IMG/VR virus record: IMGVR_UViG_3300032220_000699
Span: 124,001 to 188,000 of that record
Length of the DNA: 64,000 nt
Source of the DNA: a virus
Reading direction: 5' to 3' (one strand)
The notes under the pieces were generated by a model. That model searched no databases. It saw only the letters and a program-made list of their open reading frames with translations, and was not told the DNA's origin. Shown in pieces: positions 49,891-57,680 of this stretch. Every line of letters starts with the position of its first letter. The stretch's first letter is position 1. Both the position numbers and the translations under genes were made by a program.

Positions 49891-50896
49891 AAACTTTCAC
49901 TGTGACAGGCTCAGGATTGAATACACGAATATACTCATCATCACGCAAGAGCATGAAACGAGAATCTCCGATCCTCACACTAAGACTTGTGATATCACCT
50001 TGTAAAGCCTGATTGAGATTTTGCAAAACATCACCGGTCAAATCGATATCATGAACTTTCTTAAAGTATTCACGAATGACAAACAATCGATTACCTGGAG
50101 AAAGATTGATAAAGTCATTCAGTTTCCATTCGCCTGACAGAATGTTAATAGACAGGTTAGGAGCTGAAGCTTCGTCGACCAACTTACGAACACCAGTAAC
50201 ACTTTCAATAAAACCACGCAGATTAAAGCGATGGTTGATCATTGGCATAATATTGTTACGGATATAAGTGAGATCGAGCGACTCCATGTTATGTAATTCT
50301 TCGCAGGTTAAAAACTCAACCGGGTTATACCGAGCATAGTCTAAAACCACAGAACGATCAATACCCAAGAAAGGACGACCAACATCACGTTTAATTCCGT
50401 TGTTATCATACGTTGTTAAGAAAGTAGAACCACGAAGTCCGTTAGGATTGCTACCATTCAACAAACGAAGAAGAAAAGTTTCAACCATCGTGTCTGTTGT
50501 ATCAGGCAACAAAATAAGATCGATGTCTTCTGATTTGAAAATCAAGTCGGTATAAACTTCGTGAACATTGTCAGGAAACATGACAGAATGAGCTTTGGTG
50601 TTACAGACCTGCATCGTGATCTTACAGCCGTATTCTTCTGCCTTTTTAAGCGCGATGTCATCGGCATCCTTGGCACGCGAAAAATCCGCATAACTCAAAT
50701 ACAGGATGTGAAGCTCATAATTCATCGTGTCCTTAAATTTGGACGCAATATCCAAAAGAACAGAGCTATCAGTGCCAGACGTATATAGAACACCGACCTT
50801 GATTCGTTTACCATTAAGATTCTTGTTATAGTTATAACCGGCAACGAAGTTCTTGAATTGTTCTTCAGCCAAATGCAAACCATTTTCAAACATCAT
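49889..50896 (-). CDS. tilS: TilS-like tRNA(Ile)-lysidine synthetase (PP-loop ATPase)
   Basis: 335 residues. PP-loop near the N-terminus: VGVLYTSGTDSSVLLD (S40-G-T-D-S44, the S-G-x-D-S signature). Then the TilS-type segment PDTTDTMVETFLLRLLNGSN followed by PNGLRG (131-156), where the usual H-x-x-D-D is altered to P-D-T-T-D. Next RPFLGIDRSVVLDYA and the late Y-I-R-N-N-I-M-P motif (R213, N214), equivalent to R-N-x-L-R-x-x-V-L-P. TilS converts C34 of tRNA-Ile(CAU) to lysidine so that AUA is read as Ile. In an AT-rich phage genome that would help AUA decoding. Another PP-loop activity cannot be excluded given the changed HxxDD motif. Upstream neighbour is a wall hydrolase. Confidence 0.8.
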   Translation of the reverse strand: MMFENGLHLAEEQFKNFVAGYNYNKNLNGKRIKVGVLYTSGTDSSVLLDIASKFKDTMNYELHILYLSYADFSRAKDADDIALKKAEEYGCKITMQVCNTKAHSVMFPDNVHEVYTDLIFKSEDIDLILLPDTTDTMVETFLLRLLNGSNPNGLRGSTFLTTYDNNGIKRDVGRPFLGIDRSVVLDYARYNPVEFLTCEELHNMESLDLTYIRNNIMPMINHRFNLRGFIESVTGVRKLVDEASAPNLSINILSGEWKLNDFINLSPGNRLFVIREYFKKVHDIDLTGDVLQNLNQALQGDITSLSVRIGDSRFMLLRDDEYIRVFNPEPVTVKV

Positions 50897-50911
50897 TTTG
50901 ATTCCCCTTGA

Positions 50912-51448
50912 TTAATAGAAGTGATGACCTTCGAATGCCAGAAGAAGTTTTTTATCTTTCAAGTATTCGGGTTGTGAAACTTTTTTCGGAGCATAGTAAA
51001 ATTTGGCCGGAATAGATGGTTTAAAGTTACCCATCTGAAAACGCCACACAATCTGATGCGCCCAAGCTAACATTTCTTTATCACGCTGTCGGACAGTTTG
51101 ACTAGACATGATTTCTTCTGTATTCAAGCAACTGAACTGTTTGTTCTTAGTTGCTGCTTGATACAAACCATCCAAAGTCTTTTCCTTGGCACGGTTATAA
51201 ATAACTGACATGACAAGATCCATAGACTTACGAGAAGTACGATTTTCACACCAAATAGTCTCTGCTATTTTTCTGGCTTTCATTGCTGTATCGTCTTTTT
51301 GTCGAAGATTATTGTCTTGTTTTAGATTGAGCTGTTCTGATGATTGAGGGACATTGTTAAGATTCTCATAAGCAAACAAACCAAGCAGAAGCATGATAAT
51401 AATAGCAACTGCGTTAATTACAGAGCGATATAGTTTCTTTGGTTCCAT
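50912..51448 (-). CDS. SleB-like cell wall hydrolase with N-terminal membrane anchor
   Basis: 178 residues. Residues about 11-26 are hydrophobic (INAVAIIIMLLLGLFAYENL), a signal-anchor. A Hydrolase_2/SleB-type domain follows: KIAETIWCENRTSRKSMDLV (catalytic Glu candidate in WCEN), VIYNRA and FSCLN, the usual E-x-x..V-x-x-N-R..F-S-C-L order. Likely a peptidoglycan hydrolase acting in lysis; the anchor fits a SAR-type endolysin. Own sigma70-like promoter at 51480 upstream. Paralogue of 51715..52164. Confidence 0.78.
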   Translation of the reverse strand: MEPKKLYRSVINAVAIIIMLLLGLFAYENLNNVPQSSEQLNLKQDNNLRQKDDTAMKARKIAETIWCENRTSRKSMDLVMSVIYNRAKEKTLDGLYQAATKNKQFSCLNTEEIMSSQTVRQRDKEMLAWAHQIVWRFQMGNFKPSIPAKFYYAPKKVSQPEYLKDKKLLLAFEGHHFY

Positions 51449-51479
51449 TTTTTTAAACTCCTAGTTAATAATGTCAAAT

Positions 51480-51507
51480 TTTATATATGTAATCAAATAA
51501 AAATCAA
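51480..51507 (-). promoter_or_regulatory. Sigma70-like early promoter
   Basis: Minus strand: TTGATT, 16-base spacer ending ATTACATA, TATAAA; about 30 bases before the start codon at 51448. Confidence 0.68.
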
Positions 51508-51508
51508 A

Positions 51509-51535
51509 ACTAGGAAGGGAATAACCCTTCCTAGT
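51509..51535 (-). terminator. Terminator after gene 51542..51709
   Basis: Eleven-base stem ACTAGGAAGGG / CCCTTCCTAGT with a five-base loop; tail TTTTGATTTTTATTTG, which overlaps the next promoter's minus-35 box. Confidence 0.88.
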
Positions 51536-51541
51536 CTTTAA

Positions 51542-51709
51542 TTATTTTTTACGCTTAGAGTTTTTCTCTTTAGAAGACTCTTTGTATTTTATCTCTCCGG
51601 TGTAACTCTTACCATCAAGATAACAAATATGCATATATCGATCTTTATCAATTTTCTTAGTTACTACTTTGCCACCGTTCTTAACACAGTTAAGGAAGTC
51701 TTTAGGCAT
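51542..51709 (-). CDS. Small basic protein between wall hydrolase genes
   Basis: 55 residues, start ATG at 51709 (MPKDFLNCVKNGGKVVTKKI). Beta-type middle (DRYMHICYLDGKSYTGEIKY) and a very lysine-rich end (KEKNSKRKK). Five bases from the stop of 51715..52164 and just before a strong terminator, so it is the last gene of that unit. Family not certain; small basic phage proteins of this shape are common. Confidence 0.65.
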   Translation of the reverse strand: MPKDFLNCVKNGGKVVTKKIDKDRYMHICYLDGKSYTGEIKYKESSKEKNSKRKK

Positions 51710-51714
51710 AATAG

Positions 51715-52164
51715 TTACATCAGATAAGTATGGCTACCATAAACCTGTACAACGGTCTTAGTTCGCGCAAATGTAGGTCGGACCAATTTATGATTGTAAA
51801 AGTATCGCGCTCGAGTTATAGGACTTTGTTCATTAGTGATAAAATCACAAACTAAGTCATAAGCCTCTGAGTACTTAACATTATCAATCTTCTTAACACC
51901 AGTCTTCATATTGAAGCAGTAATATTGATTCTTCTTGGCTACTTCAGCGTGAAGTAACCCAACATTATGACTTTGTGCTCTATTGTAAATTGTAGACATT
52001 ACCAGCATCATTGCTGTCTCATCAGTTTTGTCTTCACAATAAACAACGAATGCTATGTCATTGAGTTTCTTTTCAAGTTTAGCGTCTGTGTAGCATTTAG
52101 CCTCAGCAAGACTAGGAATGATTGCCACAAGAATACTAAAAATTGCATAAATAATTTTGTTCAT
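51715..52164 (-). CDS. Secreted SleB-like cell wall hydrolase
   Basis: 149 residues. Classical signal peptide MNKIIYAIFSILVAIIPSLA with a likely cut after AEA. Mature domain parallels 50912..51448: IAFVVYCEDKTDETAMMLVM (Glu in YCED), STIYNRA and YYCFN. Likely a periplasmic peptidoglycan hydrolase exported by Sec. It appears to have arisen by duplication from, or with, the anchored paralogue 270 bases away. Start ATG at 52164 with AAAGGAGC upstream. Confidence 0.76.
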   Translation of the reverse strand: MNKIIYAIFSILVAIIPSLAEAKCYTDAKLEKKLNDIAFVVYCEDKTDETAMMLVMSTIYNRAQSHNVGLLHAEVAKKNQYYCFNMKTGVKKIDNVKYSEAYDLVCDFITNEQSPITRARYFYNHKLVRPTFARTKTVVQVYGSHTYLM

Positions 52165-52256
52165 TAAGGGCTCCTTTCTTTGGAAAAGTAGGTTAATTGA
52201 AAAAATATATATCCGGTTATCGTATGAAATCTATCAATCCAAAAAGGATATTAAAC

Positions 52257-52841
52257 ATGACTACCTCTAAAAAGCTGTATGAGCCTGGTGAAGAAATAGT
52301 GATTGATGTTAAACATAGTGAAGAGGTACCAGCCGAAGCTGTTCAAGAACAACAAACAGCACAACCTGTTTCACTAGGAAACGACCAGTTATTCGAAAAC
52401 ATTAAGGGTATCTTTGCCGAAGAAAAAATGATTGTTCGTAAAGATACTTATTTTACACCAGCTAAGGGTGTAATCGAATTAAATATTGACGGCTCGATTT
52501 TCATGCCGAGCAGCACCATCCTTCTTCAACCTAGAAAGTTTGAAGAATTATATCTCAAAGAACTTGAGTCCATTATTTATAACTCTAAGGAGCAGCTTGA
52601 TACTGACAAGCTTTTGCCACTGATCATTTTGTTCAGTCATATTAACAAAAAGAACTACCCTATTCGGATAGTTAGTGGCAATTATCGAAAACTGCTCTCT
52701 AAAGTATGTAGTGTTTTAAATAACTTTTTAAATAAAAATTATACGGTTATCCGTAGTATCTATGAGAGTTTCAATAGTATCAAAGATACTGAAGAAGAAC
52801 AAAATGATATTCGCAAGCAACACGAATCTCAGCTGAGGTAA
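52257..52841 (+). CDS. Hypothetical protein upstream of RNase H
   Basis: 194 residues from the ATG at 52257 (MTTSKKLYEPGEEIVIDVKH), AAGGATATTAAAC upstream. The in-frame ATG at 52197 has no ribosome site. Acidic, disordered first 50 residues, then a beta segment (GVIELNIDGSIFMPSSTILL) and a helical C-terminus. Two bases before RNase H, so co-translated. Unknown; possibly nucleic-acid related by position. Confidence 0.68.
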   Translation: MTTSKKLYEPGEEIVIDVKHSEEVPAEAVQEQQTAQPVSLGNDQLFENIKGIFAEEKMIVRKDTYFTPAKGVIELNIDGSIFMPSSTILLQPRKFEELYLKELESIIYNSKEQLDTDKLLPLIILFSHINKKNYPIRIVSGNYRKLLSKVCSVLNNFLNKNYTVIRSIYESFNSIKDTEEEQNDIRKQHESQLR

Positions 52842-52843
52842 TT

Positions 52844-54286
52844 ATGTCTAACAAGCTTGTCTTGTTTTGTGACGGTGCTTGTCGTCCTAATCCTGGGTTT
52901 GCTGGCTTTGGTATCTTTGGTTTTATTTATACTGATGCTGATAAACCCAAGAATCACAAACACCCACATCACGGAACTCTTTATTTTACTCCTACTGGTA
53001 TTCAGCGTGATAAGAGTGAAACACCAATTGCAGTAAGTCATATTCTTGAAATGATTTATGCTGTTGGTAATCCTCAAAGCACAAATAACGAAGCAGAACT
53101 TAAAGCAATTGTTGCTAGCTTAAAGAAAGCTTCTACACTTGAAAACTTAACTGACATTGCTATTTGGACTGATAGTAATTATATTGTCAGCGCCTTCAAT
53201 GAAAATCTAGATAACTGGATTAGAAATAGCTGGAGACGCATTGATGGTAAGATTATAACTCATATCGCTGAATGGGAAAAAATCGTTCAGTATCGTGAGT
53301 TGTTTAAAGAAAAAGGTTGTAACTTATCTATCAGCTGGATTAAGGGACATACTGAATCTAAAGATGATAACTATAGTCATTGTAATAATATAGCTGATAT
53401 CTACTCAGTTATTGGTTCCAATTATGCTAGGATTAATAATCCTTCTCAAGATACAGTCATCATGGATAACATGCTGACATACGCAGAATATAAGAAGTCT
53501 TATGCTGATAAAGACTTTGTTTTCTATTTCCGTGACATGTATTTTAGTTCGGATAAAGAAATTGATGACAGGAATTACTGTTTCATTAGTACTTCTGATG
53601 ACCCAGGGCTGCTTGGTAAGCGAAACAATTCTTCAATCTTCGCCACCAACATAGGCTATATTCCTCCTATCATCAACCAGATCAAAGCTTTTTATCGTGA
53701 GATAAATCGTAACTATATAACGACATGTTGTCTTAAGATTAATAAACTTGAGAATAAAGATATCTATCGTCTGTCTGAATATATAGATGCTCGGTTAATG
53801 TTGTTACCAATGCCTTCTCAACCGAGAACTTATTTGCTGGTTGGAGATAAGACTCCATTCCTATACGAGAATGCAGTGAGCTTCCCGTTCATTGTGAATG
53901 CTGCTGAGATGTTCTCAAAGATGTCTGATATTGATTCTGTCATTGATGAAGAAAATCCAAATATCTATAAGTTCGATGTAACCGATACATTTATTGACTT
54001 GCAAGAACATAAACTTAAAATAACTAATAAGGACAAAGATATCGATTTTTCTGACCTTGTTAAAGATCATATACAATTCAAACAGAAACTTATCATCAAA
54101 ATCAGTTACGATGTTCCAAGTTTCTTAGCACTGAAAAATATTGAAAGTGAAATCGAAAAGGTTCAGTTAATCATCGAGACTAATCCCGATAATAACTTCT
54201 GTACGGTTTACATCAATATAGCCACAAATTCAAGGAGTATTTATTCCGTAAATATTGGGAGTAAGTATCTCCGAAAAACTAAATGA
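52844..54286 (+). CDS. Ribonuclease HI with long C-terminal extension
   Basis: 480 residues. The N-terminal 195 residues are RNase HI with all catalytic residues: D10 (FCDGACRPNPG), E85 (TNNEAELKA), D110 (WTDSNY), H169 (WIKGHTES), D185 (NNIADIYS). Two insertions in the first half make this domain longer than bacterial RNase HI. Residues 200-480 are an extra domain of unknown fold with no recognised motif. Removes RNA from RNA:DNA hybrids, such as primers or R-loops, during phage replication. Start two bases after 52257..52841. Confidence 0.92.
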   Translation: MSNKLVLFCDGACRPNPGFAGFGIFGFIYTDADKPKNHKHPHHGTLYFTPTGIQRDKSETPIAVSHILEMIYAVGNPQSTNNEAELKAIVASLKKASTLENLTDIAIWTDSNYIVSAFNENLDNWIRNSWRRIDGKIITHIAEWEKIVQYRELFKEKGCNLSISWIKGHTESKDDNYSHCNNIADIYSVIGSNYARINNPSQDTVIMDNMLTYAEYKKSYADKDFVFYFRDMYFSSDKEIDDRNYCFISTSDDPGLLGKRNNSSIFATNIGYIPPIINQIKAFYREINRNYITTCCLKINKLENKDIYRLSEYIDARLMLLPMPSQPRTYLLVGDKTPFLYENAVSFPFIVNAAEMFSKMSDIDSVIDEENPNIYKFDVTDTFIDLQEHKLKITNKDKDIDFSDLVKDHIQFKQKLIIKISYDVPSFLALKNIESEIEKVQLIIETNPDNNFCTVYINIATNSRSIYSVNIGSKYLRKTK

Positions 54287-54342
54287 AGTGATAGTACTTA
54301 CTTTCGTTTGTCCGAGTCTTTTTCTAGTTTAAGGAGAAAATA

Positions 54343-55017
54343 ATGGGAATTCTTAATCCTGTCGTTTCCAAGTTTACACTTGTTCAAGGTGTTCCACAGG
54401 AAATTTACGTATGTCCTGGTTCAAAGACACACGCTGTTGTTGATCTGAGCTTCTTCAAAGATGATCTGAACGGTGACGCTCTGATCGCTGTTGCTCTGGC
54501 TTCTGAAAGCAATCCAAATAACCTGACAACTGTTGATTACTTCATTGATGACATTCAGCTCGTCGGCGCTGTTAACTCTGCTGAACTAAACAAGGTTATC
54601 GTAGGTCAAGGTGAGCGTCTGTTCATCAAGGTTATATCAGGTGTTGACATTGTTTGTCGTCTTTCTGGTGTTGAAGAAAACAACCCGAAGGTTCTGAAGG
54701 CTGGTCGTCTGGCTGCTTCCTCGATCTCTGGCACGGCTCAGACCCAGATCTATGCTAACGCTCTTCCGAACGTTGCTTATATCTCTGCCTCAGCCACCAT
54801 CTTCAATACCTCTGCAACTGAAAATGCTCAGGTCGAAGCTTGGATCAGTACTTCCGGTGTTCCGGCAGCTTCTGACAAGGTTCTGAAGCTGGAAGTTCCT
54901 TTCAGCGATACGACTATTCTGGAAAACATTCTGCTGGCTCCGAACGAAAAGATTTTCGTTAAGTCCAGTGTTGCCGATACCGAATACTTCGTTAACGGTA
55001 CAGTTGTTGCTCAGTAA
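54343..55017 (+). CDS. Two-domain beta protein, abundant virion or decoration candidate
   Basis: 224 residues, start ATG at 54343 with TTTAAGGAGAAAAT, the strongest ribosome site in the area. Two similar halves: about 8-112 (TLVQGVPQEIYVCPGSKTHA to VVDLSFF and RLFIKVISGVDIVCRLSGVE) and about 120-224 (TAQTQIYANALPNVAYISAS to EKIFVKSSVADTEYFVNGTV). Each looks like a beta sandwich, ending in a E-[KR]-[IL]-F-[VI]-K strand. Codon use is GC-richer than its neighbours, with many CTG and GCT, suggesting high expression. Followed by a strong terminator. Capsid decoration or fibre protein is inferred. Confidence 0.7.
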   Translation: MGILNPVVSKFTLVQGVPQEIYVCPGSKTHAVVDLSFFKDDLNGDALIAVALASESNPNNLTTVDYFIDDIQLVGAVNSAELNKVIVGQGERLFIKVISGVDIVCRLSGVEENNPKVLKAGRLAASSISGTAQTQIYANALPNVAYISASATIFNTSATENAQVEAWISTSGVPAASDKVLKLEVPFSDTTILENILLAPNEKIFVKSSVADTEYFVNGTVVAQ

Positions 55018-55035
55018 TAAAATATCAAACAAAAG

Positions 55036-55063
55036 CTTAGTCTCGGGTAAAACCGAGACTAAG
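55036..55063 (+). terminator. Terminator after gene 54343..55017
   Basis: Eleven-base stem CTTAGTCTCGG / CCGAGACTAAG with a six-base loop, followed by TCTTTTTTT on the plus strand. Confidence 0.95.
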
Positions 55064-55117
55064 TCTTTTTTTAATAACAACAAAATACTTTAGTAGACCT
55101 ATTAATTATGGTGAAAA

Positions 55118-55480
55118 ATGAGTGCGATGCTTACGCCTAAATGGAAACAGATTGGTAGCAACAGGATCGGATTCTATTGTCCAGGGTGTGACGATATACA
55201 TATGATCGATACTGATCGCTGGACATTCACATTTAAAAATGACAAAGGAACTATTAGTCCTAGTGTCTTAGTTAAGTCTGGTCATTTTGCAGATCATTAT
55301 AAAGCAGAAGATAATTGCTGGTGTAAATATTACGCCGAACATCCTAAGGAGGAACCTGTTTACAAATGCGGTGTTTGTCACCTATTCTTGGTAGATGATG
55401 TTATTTCCTACCTAACTGACTGTACTCATGCGTATGCTGGTAAGGTCATTCCTCTTCCTGATTTTCCGATTAGAAATTAA
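55118..55480 (+). CDS. DUF6527-like zinc-binding protein
   Basis: 120 residues. FYCPGCDDIHMI near residue 20, WTFTFKNDKGTISPSVLVK, then a cysteine-rich middle (CWCKY, YKCGVCHLFLVDD), the DCTHAYAGK motif and an end in PLPDFP. This order (C-P-x-C, W-x-F, T-I-S-P-S, H-x-F, D-C-T-H-x-x-A-G-K, P-L-P-x-F) is the DUF6527 pattern found in phages and near some ubiquitin-like systems. Cysteines and histidines probably bind zinc. Function not established. Confidence 0.75.
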   Translation: MSAMLTPKWKQIGSNRIGFYCPGCDDIHMIDTDRWTFTFKNDKGTISPSVLVKSGHFADHYKAEDNCWCKYYAEHPKEEPVYKCGVCHLFLVDDVISYLTDCTHAYAGKVIPLPDFPIRN

Positions 55481-55494
55481 CTTGGAGCAAAAAC

Positions 55495-56187
55495 ATGTTT
55501 GACGAACTTGGTGATATTAGTTCTGTTGATGTTAGTGAGTTACAAGACACTGGCATGCAAAAGAAAAGCAACTACGGTGGTAATGGCAACGGTGGGTGGC
55601 AAAAAAACAATGGTGGTCAAGGCGGCGGCAATAAGTGGCCTAAGAAAGAAGATAAGGTCGAACCTCCTTATGTTCCTGTCACTGTTTGGGTTGATCGTGA
55701 GTTCCCGCCTGAAGTTAAGAATGCTATTTACAATATCAGTAGCAAGCTGATTGCAAAGGGCATTACAATTCGCGTGAACGGTGATGATAAAGATTTCTTG
55801 GCTAAACTCCAAGCTTTGTCTGATGTTCATGTGGAAGTTTATATTCCTTGGAGAAACTTTAACGAGATTGATTCCAAGCATTATTTCAATACACTTACAT
55901 CCAAAGATATCGCTATCAAGCATTTCCCGCCTTATGACCGCGTTCCTGATGCAGTTAAGGCTATGCTTGCTCGTAATGTCCGTATGATCTTCGGTGATAA
56001 AAATAACAGCATTACGCTGTGTTTAATTACGTGGAGTAAGGACGGTGCATCTCGTGTTAGCGAAGTAACTAAAGATACCGGTAAGTCGTCTTTTGTTATT
56101 AAGGTTGCAAGTTCTTATGGTTTCCCTGTTGTCAATATTGCTAAACAGACAGCAGAAAATATTTTGGAAAAAACCTTTGGATTGTAA
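55495..56187 (+). CDS. SLOG-like protein with Gly/Asn-rich N-terminus
   Basis: 230 residues, start ATG at 55495. Residues 1-60 are a disordered Gly/Asn/Trp/Lys-rich segment. Residues about 65-228 parallel the SLOG-type protein at 57681..58226: VEVYIPWRNFNEID against EIWLPWKGFNN; ARNVRMIFG against ARNVGQVLG; LCLITWSKDGASRVSEVTKD against VLCWTPDGATSRQ; and FPVVNIAKQ against IPVINMQK. The early G-S-R and S-G-A-A-E-G-A nucleotide-binding motifs are absent or changed, so this copy may have lost ligand binding. Eleven bases before 56198..56896. Confidence 0.68.
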   Translation: MFDELGDISSVDVSELQDTGMQKKSNYGGNGNGGWQKNNGGQGGGNKWPKKEDKVEPPYVPVTVWVDREFPPEVKNAIYNISSKLIAKGITIRVNGDDKDFLAKLQALSDVHVEVYIPWRNFNEIDSKHYFNTLTSKDIAIKHFPPYDRVPDAVKAMLARNVRMIFGDKNNSITLCLITWSKDGASRVSEVTKDTGKSSFVIKVASSYGFPVVNIAKQTAENILEKTFGL

Positions 56188-56197
56188 GGAGTTTTAA

Positions 56198-56896
56198 ATG
56201 AGCAACAAGAATCGTAATCAGCAACAAAGACCAAACACTGGTACTGCTAAGCCTCCGGTTGAACAAACTGAAGTTCAGCAAGATCAGACCAATCTGAATG
56301 CCGAGCAAGATCAAACCAATGCAGCTGCTGAACAAGCTTCTGAAACTGGTGTTGGTCAAGCTCAAGAAACAACTGCACCGGAAACGGCTGCTCCTGTTGT
56401 TCAAGATACCAAACCGGCAGAAGCTGAAGCCGCCAAAGCTCAGCCTAAGTCATCCCATTCACAACCTCAAAAAGGATTTAAGCCTGTGTATAAAGTTGAA
56501 CTCGAACTGACCGGCTATGCCGAAGCTATGGACAAAGCAAAGCCCATGGTTCCTGCCGATGGCGGTAAGTGGCAATATTCCCTGTTCAAGGCGATCAAGT
56601 CGATCTTCCTTGCTAAGTCTCAAGAAGACTTTAACAATGAATTCAACACTGTTCTGTCGTTCTTCAACAAGAACAAAGACGGTATCTTCAACGAAAAGTT
56701 TATCTTCCGTTTCCCGGAAAACTGGCCTGGTAGCCAAGCAGAATATACCCAGAATCGTCGTCTGGTGTATCTGATCATCCAGACCGCTGATCCTAAGGGT
56801 CGTAAGAAGGCTCTTGACCAGATCAATATGGAAATGGTTGCTGAAGGTATGTCCGAAGCTCAGAAGCAAATGCTTTTCAACTTCTACCAGATGTAA
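56198..56896 (+). CDS. Hypothetical protein with disordered Gln/Ala-rich N-terminus
   Basis: 232 residues, start ATG at 56198 with AAGGAG upstream. Residues 1-95 are low-complexity (Q, N, T, E, A, P). The globular C-terminal domain (about 96-232) is helical (KWQYSLFKAIKSIFLAKSQE, NEFNTVLSFFNKNKDGIFNE, RFPENW). GC-richer codons toward the 3' end suggest good expression. Ten bases after the SLOG-like gene. Function unknown. Confidence 0.7.
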   Translation: MSNKNRNQQQRPNTGTAKPPVEQTEVQQDQTNLNAEQDQTNAAAEQASETGVGQAQETTAPETAAPVVQDTKPAEAEAAKAQPKSSHSQPQKGFKPVYKVELELTGYAEAMDKAKPMVPADGGKWQYSLFKAIKSIFLAKSQEDFNNEFNTVLSFFNKNKDGIFNEKFIFRFPENWPGSQAEYTQNRRLVYLIIQTADPKGRKKALDQINMEMVAEGMSEAQKQMLFNFYQM

Positions 56897-56905
56897 CAAA
56901 AAAAA

Positions 56906-56938
56906 AAATATCCCACGGCACAAAGCTGTGGGATATTT
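56906..56938. terminator. Bidirectional terminator between convergent genes
   Basis: Eleven-base stem AAATATCCCAC / GTGGGATATTT; A10 tract on one side and T5 on the other, so it can act in both directions. Confidence 0.9.
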
Positions 56939-56942
56939 TTCA

Positions 56943-57368
56943 TCATTCGCAGTCACCTATAGGTTTATTCATTTCACGAATAATTTCATCGATCTCGTCT
57001 TGCGTGAGATCTTTGATCTTCATGACTTTACCTTCCTTAAGTCTTTGATAATATGTGTGAAACTTCTTAACAGCTTTACCAAAGCTTAAAGGTGACAAGA
57101 GTTTGTCAGTTACGGTCTTGAATCTTTCATCATCCGGATCATCTGTATAATGTCGAGGAAGACGTTCAACATGCAGAAGATTGATCATCTCGGTATATTT
57201 AATACCGTGTTTATGTCCTTCCACATATGTTAAGTCGATACGATTCTTATGTCCGACATTAACCGTTATCTTTTTATGTTTCTCAAACAGAGAAACAAGT
57301 TGACGGTGTGATATATTCGCAAAGTCAACTTCTTCTAACTGCAGCTCATTAACTTCAACTCTGGACAT
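56943..57368 (-). CDS. Early-type hypothetical protein
   Basis: 141 residues, start ATG at 57368 with AAGGAGCTAAC upstream. Basic and helical, with FANISHRQLVSLFEKHKKIT, a basic middle (VNVGHKNRIDLTYVEGHKHG) and a lysine-rich helix before an acidic end (MKIKDLTQDEIDEIIREMNK). Nucleic-acid binding is possible but unproven. Single-gene unit with its own sigma70-like promoter. Confidence 0.68.
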   Translation of the reverse strand: MSRVEVNELQLEEVDFANISHRQLVSLFEKHKKITVNVGHKNRIDLTYVEGHKHGIKYTEMINLLHVERLPRHYTDDPDDERFKTVTDKLLSPLSFGKAVKKFHTYYQRLKEGKVMKIKDLTQDEIDEIIREMNKPIGDCE

Positions 57369-57399
57369 TGTTAGCTCCTTTTAAAGATGGTTGTCAGTT

Positions 57400-57427
57400 T
57401 CTATATATGTAATTAAAAAATATTCAA
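57400..57427 (-). promoter_or_regulatory. Sigma70-like early promoter
   Basis: Minus strand: TTGAAT, 16-base spacer ending ATTACATA, TATAGA; about 30 bases before the start codon at 57368. Confidence 0.65.
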
Positions 57428-57462
57428 AAAGATAATGTGATAAATAAACGCGGAACATACAA

Positions 57463-57678
57463 ATGGGTGAAACTGTCGATAACAATAGTAACAAGCTTAG
57501 ATTAAAAGAAGTAAAGATCATTGAGTATATTTGTGATAAGTGTCATGCAGGTAAAATGAAACCAACAAATATCATGCTTACATCAATGCCACCTAAATAC
57601 GAACACGTCTGTCCTTATTGTAATAGTAAGGCTAATCTTGACCATACTTATCCTAGAACAGTTATTGTTGTGGAGTAA
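57463..57678 (+). CDS. Small zinc-ribbon protein
   Basis: 71 residues. Two C-x-x-C knuckles about 30 residues apart: YICDKCHAGK and HVCPYCNSK, a classic zinc ribbon. Start ATG at 57463, although the ribosome site is weak (GCGGAAC). Two bases before the SLOG gene, so coupled to it. Small phage zinc ribbons often bind nucleic acid or regulate RNA polymerase; the role here is unknown. Confidence 0.72.
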   Translation: MGETVDNNSNKLRLKEVKIIEYICDKCHAGKMKPTNIMLTSMPPKYEHVCPYCNSKANLDHTYPRTVIVVE

Positions 57679-57680
57679 TT

